The translations under genes and the position numbers were made by a program. Under the pieces are notes generated by a model, which saw nothing but the letters and a program-made list of their open reading frames with translations, was not told where the DNA came from and made no database searches. Of a DNA stretch of 64,000 nucleotides, positions 9,784 through 17,014 are shown piece after piece (position 1 is the stretch's first letter; every line of letters starts with the position of its first letter). This DNA is from Epilithonimonas hungarica (GTDB taxonomy: Bacteria > Bacteroidota > Bacteroidia > Flavobacteriales > Weeksellaceae), in assembly GCF_900102265.1 (NCBI RefSeq), contig NZ_FNBH01000003.1:496001-560000 (forward strand), read 5' to 3'.

Positions 9784-10428
9784 ATGAAAATAGTAACTAA
9801 AAATATTAATATTCAAAACGAAATTTTCACTTTAACCAATCAACGGGCGTTGTTTTGGAAAAAAGAGAAAGCTTTGATTTTATCGGACCTGCATATCGGA
9901 AAAACGGCTCATTTTCGAAAGAACGGAATTGCGTTGGCGAATCAGATCATGAAAAATGATTTGGAACGATTATCTATTCTGATTGAATATTTTCAGCCGG
10001 AAAAATTCATTGTTGTCGGTGATTTGCTTCACGCCGGAGATAATTCTGATGTGGATGAATTCTGTAGTTGGAGAAATCAATATAAAGATTTAGAATTTTA
10101 TTTGATTGAAGGAAATCACGACAAAATTTCAAAAAAACTGGAATTAAAATTATGCTTAAATTACAAATCAAAATTTTTGGAAATTAATGATTTTGTTTTC
10201 GTCCACGATGTTGAAAAAGAACAGTTGAAATTTCAGATTACAGGTCATATTCATCCGGGGTTTGTTATTAATTCTGTGGTAAAAAAAATTAAACTGCCTT
10301 GTTTTGTTGTATCTGAAAATCAATTATTGCTTCCAGCTTTTAGCGAGTTTACAGGTTTAGACACAAAAAATCTCCCGAAAAGCGGAAGATTCTATGTTTT
10401 TACAGATTCTGAGATTTATGAGATCTGA
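9784..10428 (+). CDS. pdeM: Ligase-associated metallophosphoesterase PdeM
   Basis: A 214-residue calcineurin-like phosphoesterase, the fourth member of the ligase-associated repair cluster. Metal-binding motifs are seen in order: LSDLHIGK (Asp35, His37), VVGDLLHAGD, EGNHD, FVHD and TGHIHPG. ATG 9784 was chosen; the upstream in-frame TTG 9688 would add 32 residues translated from an inverted repeat. Family members hydrolyse phosphodiesters and are proposed to trim DNA ends. Its 3' end overlaps the convergent SemiSWEET gene by 13 bp. Confidence 0.9.
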   Translation: MKIVTKNINIQNEIFTLTNQRALFWKKEKALILSDLHIGKTAHFRKNGIALANQIMKNDLERLSILIEYFQPEKFIVVGDLLHAGDNSDVDEFCSWRNQYKDLEFYLIEGNHDKISKKLELKLCLNYKSKFLEINDFVFVHDVEKEQLKFQITGHIHPGFVINSVVKKIKLPCFVVSENQLLLPAFSEFTGLDTKNLPKSGRFYVFTDSEIYEI

Positions 10429-10685
10429 CTTTTCTTTTTGAAGATAAAACAACAGATCAATAAAGTCAGATTCACCAAAATAGAAAAACCATTTGATAAG
10501 ATAATTGGTAATTCATCTTTCAAAATACCATACCAAACCCAAAGAGAGAGCCCAGAAATCAAAACCAATAACATCACTATTGAAATATCTTCTGCATTTT
10601 TTTCTTTCAAAACTTTTATGAGTTGAGGCATCATTGCGATAGAGGTAATTCCTCCGGCAATTAATCCAAGTAAGTTTTCATCCAT
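10416..10685 (-). CDS. SemiSWEET family sugar transporter
   Basis: An 89-residue membrane protein with three predicted helices (about 5-22, 33-55 and 61-83), the size of a single triple-helix bundle that works as a dimer. The PQ-loop motif MMPQLIKVLKEKNAEDIS near residues 18-35 is diagnostic for the SemiSWEET/PQ-loop family, whose characterised members move sugars by facilitated diffusion. It is convergent with the phosphoesterase gene and overlaps its last 13 bp. Its substrate is not indicated by the immediate neighbours, though a large sugar-use region begins 7 kb away. Confidence 0.87.
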   Translation of the reverse strand: MDENLLGLIAGGITSIAMMPQLIKVLKEKNAEDISIVMLLVLISGLSLWVWYGILKDELPIILSNGFSILVNLTLLICCFIFKKKSQIS

Positions 10686-10782
10686 TTAATTAGATTTAAA
10701 ATAAATATACAGAAAATTTCAGGTAAGATCATTTTCTGCTATGCGTCATGATCAAAATAAAATCTATCTCCAATTTGTAATA

Positions 10783-11145
10783 TCAGGATATCCATTTTTC
10801 AACCTTTCTCTCTAATTCACCAAGATCGAAAGGTTTGGATAAATAATCAACGACTGATGACTGTGAAGATATAAAAGCTGCATCGTTTTTTGCAGTAATG
10901 AAGATAACAGGGATCCTGTTATGGACAATATGATCCTTCAACAACCTTGTAGCTTCTATTCCTCCAATTACCGGAATATACACATCCATGAGGATAAGGT
11001 CCGGTAAGAAAACGTTTACTCTTGAAATAATGTCGTCTGCGGTTTCTGCAATTTCAACTTCATAACCATTATCTTCAAAGATAATAGAAACAACTTCCAA
11101 TATAGAAGTATCATCATCAAAGATCAAAATTTTCTTTTTACCCAT
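10783..11145 (-). CDS. Single-domain response regulator
   Basis: A 120-residue stand-alone receiver domain without an output domain. The acidic triad is at 10-12 (FDDD), the phosphoacceptor is Asp54 in ILMDVYIP, Thr is in FITAK and Lys in YLSKPFD. Such proteins usually relay phosphate or bind a target directly. It is divergent from the Crp/Fnr gene at 11323 with 177 bp between, and 97 bp upstream of the SemiSWEET gene on the same strand. No cognate kinase is adjacent. Confidence 0.9.
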   Translation of the reverse strand: MGKKKILIFDDDTSILEVVSIIFEDNGYEVEIAETADDIISRVNVFLPDLILMDVYIPVIGGIEATRLLKDHIVHNRIPVIFITAKNDAAFISSQSSVVDYLSKPFDLGELERKVEKWIS

Positions 11146-11215
11146 TTCATCTGGCTTGACAAGTTAAAACATTCCCTATAATAGCATCAAAATTACAGAT
11201 ATCTATCACAGACTT

Positions 11216-11233
11216 TTATGATTTGGGTCATAA
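11216..11233. promoter_or_regulatory. Palindromic Crp/Fnr-type operator before the plus-strand regulator
   Basis: TTATGATTTGGGTCATAA has 6-bp inverted arms TTATGA/TCATAA with a 6-bp spacer, the geometry of Crp-type sites. It lies 90 bp upstream of the ATG at 11323. A possible -7 box, TTACTTTG, is at 11280-11287. A near-identical site occurs at 12693-12710; the match extends about 15 bp further on one side. Confidence 0.65.
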
Positions 11234-11322
11234 ATGAGATTCATGAAAAATTATATTGATCTCATTTTCGGCATAGAAATTACTTTGTAAAATCATTAAA
11301 TAAACTATCGAAATTTTAAACT

Positions 11323-11919
11323 ATGCTAATTCCAGAAGAGCTTCTTATGACTTATGGAGCAACAATTGAAAATTATAAAAGAGGAGATGTTATTTTTAGT
11401 GAATTCGAAGTCCCGAAAAATTATTATCAAATCATTTCAGGAAGTATAAAGCTGAACCATTACAATGAAGATGGCAAAGAACTTATATTTGCTATTCTTA
11501 ATAGTGGTTTGAGTGTATGCGAAATGTTATTATTTATTGACCATACTTTCCCCGTGAATGCAGTTGTTTCCGAAGATGCAAAAGTTTTGAGATTATCAAA
11601 ACCCAAGTTCCTACAAATGCTGGATGATCACCCAAATATTTCGAGAGACATCAATAAGTTTCTTGCAGAGCGGCTTTATCAAAAATATATAATGCTAGAA
11701 AACAATTCTTCTCTATATGCCAATGTCAGAATCAAAGGTGTCTTGGAGTATCACAAAAGCTTTAGTCCAGATAGGACCCAATATTCATTTCAAATGCCTT
11801 TGACCAGACAGCAATTAGCTGCTATGACGGGTCTGAGAGTAGAAACAGTCATTAGACATATTAAAAACCTCGAGAAACAAGGGGCTCTAAAAATCGTCAA
11901 AGGAAAAATATATTACTAA
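11323..11919 (+). CDS. Crp/Fnr family transcriptional regulator
   Basis: A 198-residue regulator with an N-terminal cyclic-nucleotide-binding-like beta-barrel (about 15-115) and a C-terminal winged helix with the DNA-recognition segment LTRQQLAAMTGLRVETVIRHIK near 163-184. No Fnr-type cysteine cluster is visible, so an iron-sulfur sensor is not supported; the effector is unknown. It is a close paralogue of the convergent regulator at 11923-12519 (shared NYNEDGKE and LTRQQ-TGLRVET segments). The stops are 3 bp apart. A palindromic site upstream, copied near the partner, suggests auto- or cross-regulation. Confidence 0.9.
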   Translation: MLIPEELLMTYGATIENYKRGDVIFSEFEVPKNYYQIISGSIKLNHYNEDGKELIFAILNSGLSVCEMLLFIDHTFPVNAVVSEDAKVLRLSKPKFLQMLDDHPNISRDINKFLAERLYQKYIMLENNSSLYANVRIKGVLEYHKSFSPDRTQYSFQMPLTRQQLAAMTGLRVETVIRHIKNLEKQGALKIVKGKIYY

Positions 11920-11922
11920 GGC

Positions 11923-12519
11923 CTAATAAAAAATCTTACGGTTTTTGATCTTTACAACATTCTCTTTTTCCATCATCTTAAGAGCTCTGATGGTTGTTTC
12001 CACGCGTAATCCAGTAAGACTTGCCATCTGCTGTCTAGTAAGGGGGACCTGAAAAGAAAATGCACCTGAATCTTTTTCCGAGCTTTTGAGGTAATCCATT
12101 AGAACGCGAAGTTTCATTGCTGGATTTTGCGTACAAAAAATTTCTCCCATTACGTACTTGAAATACATTGAGTCGGATAAGCTATTAATGATTTTAAATT
12201 GATTTTCAGGGAATTTATTAAGTATTTGAAAAAATTTAGATTTAGGAAGGCGAAAAACTTTACAAGTTGTGATCGCAATTGCATTTATAGGATACGCTTT
12301 ATCAAGAAAAAGCAAAGATTCTCCTATGCTTTGGCCTTTTTTCAGTATTGTTTGGATTGTTTCCTTACCATCCTCATTATAATTGTTCAGTTTAACTTCC
12401 CCTTCTACAATCTGATAATAATAATTAGCATTGCTTTTTTCAGAAAAAATAATTTCCGACGCATTATATTCTTTTAATTTCCCCCCAAATAATTTGATGA
12501 TACTTTCCTCAATAACCAT
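11923..12519 (-). CDS. Crp/Fnr family transcriptional regulator (paralogue of 11323-11919)
   Basis: A 198-residue Crp/Fnr protein with the same length and layout as its convergent neighbour: beta-barrel effector domain (about 15-115) and winged helix with LTRQQMASLTGLRVETTIRALK. Both proteins share the unusual NNYNEDGKE loop, which points to local duplication and inversion followed by divergence. No cysteine cluster of the Fnr type is present. The upstream 410-bp gap holds a palindrome nearly identical to that before the paralogue. The gene may sense a state linked to the sulfur genes upstream, but this is only positional. Confidence 0.9.
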   Translation of the reverse strand: MVIEESIIKLFGGKLKEYNASEIIFSEKSNANYYYQIVEGEVKLNNYNEDGKETIQTILKKGQSIGESLLFLDKAYPINAIAITTCKVFRLPKSKFFQILNKFPENQFKIINSLSDSMYFKYVMGEIFCTQNPAMKLRVLMDYLKSSEKDSGAFSFQVPLTRQQMASLTGLRVETTIRALKMMEKENVVKIKNRKIFY

Positions 12520-12692
12520 ATCAATCTGACCTATTCTCTTATACTTTTAAATACTTAAATGATATTTTACTCAAACTAATTGAATGGACTGAAACTTAAT
12601 AATAGTTTGAATAAATACAGAATAGAGATTGAATATAAGTTTATCATAGTTTATCTTTAATCATCAAAATTAAAGAGAACTTCTATAGAACT

Positions 12693-12710
12693 TTATGACT
12701 TGGGTCATAA
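12693..12710. promoter_or_regulatory. Palindromic Crp/Fnr-type operator, second copy
   Basis: TTATGACTTGGGTCATAA has perfect 7-bp arms around TTGG and differs from the copy at 11216 by one base. The flanking ATtAAGATCATGAAAA segment also resembles the first copy. It lies 174 bp upstream of the minus-strand regulator, but the extended similarity runs in the plus orientation. Confidence 0.65.
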
Positions 12711-12735
12711 TTAAGATCATGAAAATTTAAATATA

Positions 12736-12764
12736 CCAGACAACTTACGCTATCTGGCTTTTTT
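12736..12764 (+). terminator. Possible plus-strand terminator hairpin
   Basis: CCAGA and TCTGG arms enclose a 12-base loop and are followed by C and a T tract on the plus strand. No annotated plus-strand gene ends here, so it could end a small transcript starting near the operator, or be a two-way end for the sulfur operon. Confidence 0.4.
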
Positions 12765-12798
12765 TAAAAATTAATTTGTGACATCAGCGGTAACCTTT

Positions 12799-12850
12799 CC
12801 TAACCTTTAACTATAGAGTTGTTTGTAGTTTACAGCTCTTAAAGATTAGG
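12799..12850. other. Long imperfect hairpin in intergenic gap
   Basis: Arms CCTAACCTTTAA (12799-12810) and TTAAAGATTAGG (12839-12850) pair at 11 of 12 positions, and an inner GAGTTG/CAGCTC stem extends the structure. It lies 80 bp beyond the stop of the YeeE-type gene. It lacks a T tract on either side, so it is not a standard terminator. Confidence 0.5.
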
Positions 12851-12929
12851 GTTTAAAATTTAAGATAACCACATATTCTTTAGCATAGATGTTATATCCT
12901 AATTTCAGCGCATTTGTGTAATGCATGTT

Positions 12930-13412
12930 TCAATGAGGCAATTTATCTCTGAAATAACCATAAACCCAGGTTCCTAAAACAGCACTTAGCAAAGTAATAA
13001 TTACCGCAAAAGCCCCAGTTCCGATCTGTGCGAAAAGCGGTCCGGGACAAGCTCCTGTAATAGCCCAGCCGAAACCGAAGATCAATCCCCCATAAATCTG
13101 ACCTTTATTAAATGTTTTAGGAGCAATTGAAATTCTTTCTCCATAAATGGTTTTAATATTGAACCTTTTGATGAGCCAGACAGAAATCACGCCTGTTACC
13201 ACTGCACTTCCTATAACGCCATACATATGAAACGACTGTAAACGGAACATTTCCTGGATTCTGAACCAGCTGATGATCTCTGCTTTTACAAACACAATTC
13301 CGAATAAAATCCCAACCAAAAGATATTTCAGATTATCATACCATTTGTGCTGAAGTTGGCTTTCATTGGTACAAATACTGTCCTGATGCCGGGTGTCTTT
13401 TCCTTTTGTCAT
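12930..13412 (-). CDS. YeeE/YedE-type membrane protein (DUF6691-like), sulfur transport
   Basis: A 160-residue membrane protein with about four predicted helices, starting after a hydrophilic N-terminus of about 25 residues. The C-terminal half has the conserved GWAITGACPGPLFAQIGTG motif, whose cysteine marks the YeeE/YedE thiosulfate-transport superfamily. It forms a two-gene set with the partner encoded 12 bp upstream (13425-13988), each representing about half of a full-length YeeE protein. The downstream position in a run with an MBL-rhodanese protein and TauE supports import of reduced sulfur, perhaps thiosulfate. Confidence 0.85.
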   Translation of the reverse strand: MTKGKDTRHQDSICTNESQLQHKWYDNLKYLLVGILFGIVFVKAEIISWFRIQEMFRLQSFHMYGVIGSAVVTGVISVWLIKRFNIKTIYGERISIAPKTFNKGQIYGGLIFGFGWAITGACPGPLFAQIGTGAFAVIITLLSAVLGTWVYGYFRDKLPH

Positions 13413-13424
13413 TATTAAAAAAGT

Positions 13425-13988
13425 TTAGAGTGAAAGAATGATCGGCAAAATTAAATTTGCCATTAAAAAACCGCCGATCATAAAGCAGATCGTTGCCACC
13501 AAAGACGGCCATTGCAGATTGGAAAGCCCCATTATAGCGTGCCCACTTGTGCAACCGCCCGCATATCGGGTCCCGAACCCTACGAGAAATCCGCCGACAA
13601 CCATCAAAATAAAACCTTTTAAAGTCCATAAACTTTCAAAATTCATCAGTTGTGTCGGAACAAGATTGCTGTAATCCGTGATCCCATAGGTTGCCAATTC
13701 TGCTTTAAGGTTCGGGTTGACTGTAATTTCTCCAGGAATCATCAGTAAATGGGCAGCAATCATTCCTCCGAAGAAAATCCCTAAAACAAAAAATAAATTC
13801 CAAGATTCTTTTTTCCAGTCGTATTTGAAAAAACTCACGTTTGCGGGGATACAAGCCGCACAAATGTGTCGCAATGACGAACTGATCCCGAAAGATTTAT
13901 TGCCTAAGATCAGCAAAGTTGGAACAGTAAGGCCAATCAGCGGACCTGCAACGTACCATGGCCAGGGTTCTTTTATGATATCTAACAT
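13425..13988 (-). CDS. YeeE/YedE family protein, sulfur transport
   Basis: A 187-residue membrane protein with about five helices and the family motif GFGTRYAGGCTSGHAIMGLSNLQWPSL near residues 134-160, including the conserved cysteine that in characterised YeeE contacts thiosulfate. A second cysteine pair, HICAACIP, occurs near residue 45. It is 12 bp upstream of the companion half-protein gene and 21 bp downstream of the MBL-rhodanese gene, so the three genes likely form one operon. Substrate assignment to thiosulfate or another sulfane sulfur compound is inference. Confidence 0.88.
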   Translation of the reverse strand: MLDIIKEPWPWYVAGPLIGLTVPTLLILGNKSFGISSSLRHICAACIPANVSFFKYDWKKESWNLFFVLGIFFGGMIAAHLLMIPGEITVNPNLKAELATYGITDYSNLVPTQLMNFESLWTLKGFILMVVGGFLVGFGTRYAGGCTSGHAIMGLSNLQWPSLVATICFMIGGFLMANLILPIILSL

Positions 13989-14009
13989 TAATATTTATTT
14001 AATTCAAAA

Positions 14010-15422
14010 TTACTTCAAAACTTTACTTTGACATACAAAATCGCTTTTGGGAACATCAGTCTGTGCGATGGCTTTAAATCCACCTTCAATTTCGGTAAAA
14101 TTTCTGTAACCTCTTGCCAGAAGAATGCTTGCCGTCATCATACTTCGGTAACCGCCTGCACAATGAAGATAAAAATGTTCAGTAGGTTCAATATGATCGA
14201 TCCATTCATTGATGTAAGCTAAAGGTTTATTGTAGGCGTCATCAACGTGTTCTGCCTGATATTCGCTTTCTTTTCTAACGTCAATGATTTTAACATTTTT
14301 ACCTTTAATCTCATCTTCAAACTGTTTTGCGGAGATTCGATGAACTTTGTCTGTTTCCTTTCCACTGTTTTTCCAAGCTTCAAAACCACCCTTCAGAAAG
14401 CCTAAAACATTATCAAATCCTACTCTGCTCAATCTTGTAACCGTTTCTTTCTCATTATTTTCATCGGTGATCAATAAAATCGGTTGTTTTACATCTATGA
14501 TCAAAGCACCCACCCAAGGTGCAAAATCGCCGTCTAATCCAATATTAACGGATTGAGGAACAAAACCTTTCGCAAAATTTTCATTATTTCTGACATCCAA
14601 AATCAAAGCGCCGGAATGTTCTGCTATTTCCTCAAATTCTTCGGGAGAAAGTGCGTGAAGACCTTTTGACAAAACCTCATCAAAACTATCGTAGCCTTTT
14701 TTATTCATCGCTACATTCATCCCAAAATAAGCTGGTGGAGGAAGAAGTCCGTCTGTAACGGCTTTTATAAAGCTTTCTTTATCTTTCTGGTTGAGCGCAT
14801 AATTGGTTTTCTTTTGATTTCCCAACGTATCAACCGTTTCTTTCTGCATATTTTTTCCGCAGGCAGAACCCGCTCCGTGCGCAGGATAAACGACAATTTC
14901 ATCGTCCAGAGGCATAATTTTTTGGTATAAACTTTCATAAAGAAGTCCAGCCAGTTCTTCCTGAGTCATATTTGCCGCTTTCTGAGCCAGATCCGGGCGA
15001 CCGACATCGCCAAGAAATAAAGTATCTCCACTGAAAAGCGCTTTTTCTTTTCCGTTTTCATCAATCAATAAAAAGGAAGAACTTTCCATTGTATGTCCGG
15101 GCGTATGTAAAACTTTGATTTTGATTTTTCCAACTTCAAAAATCTGATTGTCTTCGGCTATAATGGCTTCAAATTCAGGTTTTGCCGTTGGTCCGTACAC
15201 GATTGGTGCATTTGTTTTTTTGCCTAGATCAATGTGACCGCTTACAAAATCTGCGTGAAAATGGGTTTCGAAAATGTATTTGAGTTTTACATTGTCTTTT
15301 TCCAGTCTGTCGATGTAAGGTTGAGTTTCTCTTAAAGGGTCAATAATCGCTGCTTCATTTTCAGAAACGATATAATAAGCTCCTTGAGCAAGACATCCTG
15401 TATAGATCTGTTCTATTTTCAT
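14010..15422 (-). CDS. Persulfide dioxygenase-like MBL-fold protein with two rhodanese domains
   Basis: A 470-residue cytoplasmic protein. The N-terminal metallo-beta-lactamase domain has THFHADFVSGH (His54, His56, Asp58, His63) and HTPGH, as in persulfide dioxygenases that oxidise glutathione persulfide to sulfite. Two rhodanese domains follow. The first (about 255-360) lacks the catalytic cysteine (LLITDENNE in its loop); the second (about 375-460) retains it in HCAGGYRS. This pairing fits capture of sulfane sulfur and its oxidation, with the TauE-type exporter removing sulfite. A 26-bp motif lies 56 bp upstream of the ATG and recurs before TauE. Confidence 0.92.
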   Translation of the reverse strand: MKIEQIYTGCLAQGAYYIVSENEAAIIDPLRETQPYIDRLEKDNVKLKYIFETHFHADFVSGHIDLGKKTNAPIVYGPTAKPEFEAIIAEDNQIFEVGKIKIKVLHTPGHTMESSSFLLIDENGKEKALFSGDTLFLGDVGRPDLAQKAANMTQEELAGLLYESLYQKIMPLDDEIVVYPAHGAGSACGKNMQKETVDTLGNQKKTNYALNQKDKESFIKAVTDGLLPPPAYFGMNVAMNKKGYDSFDEVLSKGLHALSPEEFEEIAEHSGALILDVRNNENFAKGFVPQSVNIGLDGDFAPWVGALIIDVKQPILLITDENNEKETVTRLSRVGFDNVLGFLKGGFEAWKNSGKETDKVHRISAKQFEDEIKGKNVKIIDVRKESEYQAEHVDDAYNKPLAYINEWIDHIEPTEHFYLHCAGGYRSMMTASILLARGYRNFTEIEGGFKAIAQTDVPKSDFVCQSKVLK

Positions 15423-15477
15423 TTTGATATTTTTTATTTAATTTTAATTTGATACTAATTTCCGGGTTTTTGCCCTA

Positions 15478-15503
15478 CTGTACAGCCACTTTTGTTACAC
15501 AAG
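15478..15503 (-). promoter_or_regulatory. Sulfur-locus motif, copy 1 (before MBL-rhodanese operon)
   Basis: A 26-bp sequence beginning CTGTACAGCCACTTTTG and ending TTACACAAG (plus strand) matches the copy at 16343-16368 at 25 of 26 positions. On the minus strand it contains TGTAAC and TGTACA half-sites, as in Crp/Fnr-type operators. It is a candidate site for the regulator at 16374-17006. Confidence 0.7.
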
Positions 15504-15507
15504 AATT

Positions 15508-16302
15508 TTAAAAGAAAAGTTCTTTGATAACAATGTAAATTCCCATCACCAGAATAAACCATCCGAACGCTGGTTTAAGCTTTTTGCCATCTATTTTATT
15601 TGACAATTGTGAGCCGATGATAATCCCAATGATGGCGATTGCAGAGATTCTTCCTAATAAACTCCACTCTATTTTGATGTGATCGATCGATGAAAAAAAT
15701 CCGACGAGAGAATTTAAGGAAATGATGACGAGAGAAGTTCCGATGGCCACTTTCATCGGTATTTTCAGAAGATTGACCAAGGCAGGAATGATCATAAAAC
15801 CGCCTCCCGCTCCCATCAAACCTGTTAAAATCCCAACAACAGAGCCTTCTCCCGCCGCCAAAAGTATATTATTATTTTGTGATGGGACTTTTTCGATTTT
15901 TAATTCCGCTTTTTTTTGAATCATTTTATAGGAAGCGATAATCATTAATACTGCAAAAACTAACAGCAGAAAAATGTTTTTGGTTAAAACAAAGTTCCTC
16001 ATTATAAAAACTTCATCAGGAATTAAAGGGAGGAGAAAATTTCGGGTAAGAAAAATGGAAACGATCGATGGAACACCAAAAATAAATGCCGTTTTGAGAT
16101 CGACCAATCCTTTTTTAAAGTAAGAAAACGAACCAACCAAACTGCTGATTCCGACGATAAAAAGTGAATATTCTGTTGCCAGAAAAGCATCAATACCAAA
16201 AAGATAAACCAAAACAGGAACGGTAAGAATACTTCCGCCACCGCCAATTAATCCTAAAGAAATGCCGATAAAAATCGATGCTATATAACCAAAAATTTCC
16301 AT
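15508..16302 (-). CDS. TauE/SafE family sulfite exporter
   Basis: A 264-residue membrane protein with about eight helices and the two family repeats: GLIGGGGSILTVPVLVYLFG near the N-terminus and GLMGAGGGFMIIPALVNL near 160-178. TauE/SafE proteins export sulfite or organosulfonates. It is transcribed toward the MBL-rhodanese gene but separated from it by the first 26-bp motif, and has its own copy of that motif 41 bp upstream of the ATG. The context suggests it expels sulfite made by the persulfide dioxygenase. Confidence 0.9.
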   Translation of the reverse strand: MEIFGYIASIFIGISLGLIGGGGSILTVPVLVYLFGIDAFLATEYSLFIVGISSLVGSFSYFKKGLVDLKTAFIFGVPSIVSIFLTRNFLLPLIPDEVFIMRNFVLTKNIFLLLVFAVLMIIASYKMIQKKAELKIEKVPSQNNNILLAAGEGSVVGILTGLMGAGGGFMIIPALVNLLKIPMKVAIGTSLVIISLNSLVGFFSSIDHIKIEWSLLGRISAIAIIGIIIGSQLSNKIDGKKLKPAFGWFILVMGIYIVIKELFF

Positions 16303-16342
16303 TCTTCAACTTTATGAAACAAAAATGGAAATATCTGTGATG

Positions 16343-16368
16343 CTGTACAGCTACTTTTGTTACACAAG
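16343..16368 (-). promoter_or_regulatory. Sulfur-locus motif, copy 2 (before TauE)
   Basis: The second copy of the 26-bp motif, differing from the first in one base (CTACTT instead of CCACTT). It occupies most of the 71 bp between the Crp/Fnr stop and the TauE start, where a promoter for TauE must lie if the gene is expressed separately. Confidence 0.7.
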
Positions 16369-16373
16369 GAAAT

Positions 16374-17006
16374 TTAAATAGAATCTGAAAGGATAATTTT
16401 GTTTCTACCCAGTTTTAGTTTCCCGGAGTCTTCCAGCTGTTTCAAAAGTCTGGATACTACTACTCTAGCTGTACCAAGCTCATTGGCAAGCTGCTCATGC
16501 GTAATGATTATTGTTTTTGACTGAGATATTTCGGATTTTTTATAGAGTAGGTCCAATAATCTTTCATCTACTTTTTTAAAGGCAATCGCATTAATGATAT
16601 CCAGCAATTCTTCAAAACGCTTATGATACAATCTGAAGATATAATCCAGCCATTCCGGATACTCCTTAATAAAAAGTGAAACTTTGTCAATGGACAGGAA
16701 AAGGATTTCAGAATCTTCTTCTACTTCAGCTTTTACAATGCTTTTCTCATTGTGCATTCCGCCCAAAAACGACATAATGCAACTTTCACCGGCTTTGATG
16801 TAATACAATAAAATCTCGCGACCATCTTCTTCCGTTCTAATGACTTTTAATAATCCTTTCATCACAATCGGAATCGAGCGTATAGAAGCATTTTCATCCA
16901 GAATAATATCTCCTTCGTGGTATGTTTTCAGGATACCGTTTTGGTAAAGTTTCTCTATTAATTGTGGAGAAGAACTGAATTCCGAAGATAATGGGGCGCT
17001 GATCAT
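16374..17006 (-). CDS. Crp/Fnr family regulator of the sulfur genes
   Basis: A 210-residue Crp/Fnr protein with a beta-barrel effector domain (about 25-140) and a winged helix with ITHEQLANELGTARVVVSRLLKQLE near 169-193. A single cysteine in GESCIMSFLGGM lies in the effector barrel at the position often seen in flavobacterial Crp/Fnr proteins next to rhodanese and TauE genes; redox or persulfide sensing through it is only a suggestion. It is 71 bp upstream of TauE and 8 bp downstream of a HAD phosphatase gene. The 26-bp motif before both sulfur units is its likely target. Confidence 0.88.
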   Translation of the reverse strand: MISAPLSSEFSSSPQLIEKLYQNGILKTYHEGDIILDENASIRSIPIVMKGLLKVIRTEEDGREILLYYIKAGESCIMSFLGGMHNEKSIVKAEVEEDSEILFLSIDKVSLFIKEYPEWLDYIFRLYHKRFEELLDIINAIAFKKVDERLLDLLYKKSEISQSKTIIITHEQLANELGTARVVVSRLLKQLEDSGKLKLGRNKIILSDSI

Positions 17007-17014
17007 TATAAAAA

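Larger units (their letters stand above)
12520..12929. other. 410-bp gene-free gap with operator and two hairpins
   Basis: This gap lies between the sulfur operon end (12930) and the Crp/Fnr start (12519), both minus strand. It holds the 18-bp palindrome at 12693-12710, a CCAGA/TCTGG hairpin at 12736-12757 followed by T residues on the plus strand, and a long hairpin at 12799-12850. No open frame of convincing length was found. A plus-strand small RNA is possible but unproven. Confidence 0.6.

Noticed and set aside
12799-12850. tRNA or known riboswitch
   Set aside because: Single long hairpin without cloverleaf, anticodon arm or a recognisable riboswitch core.
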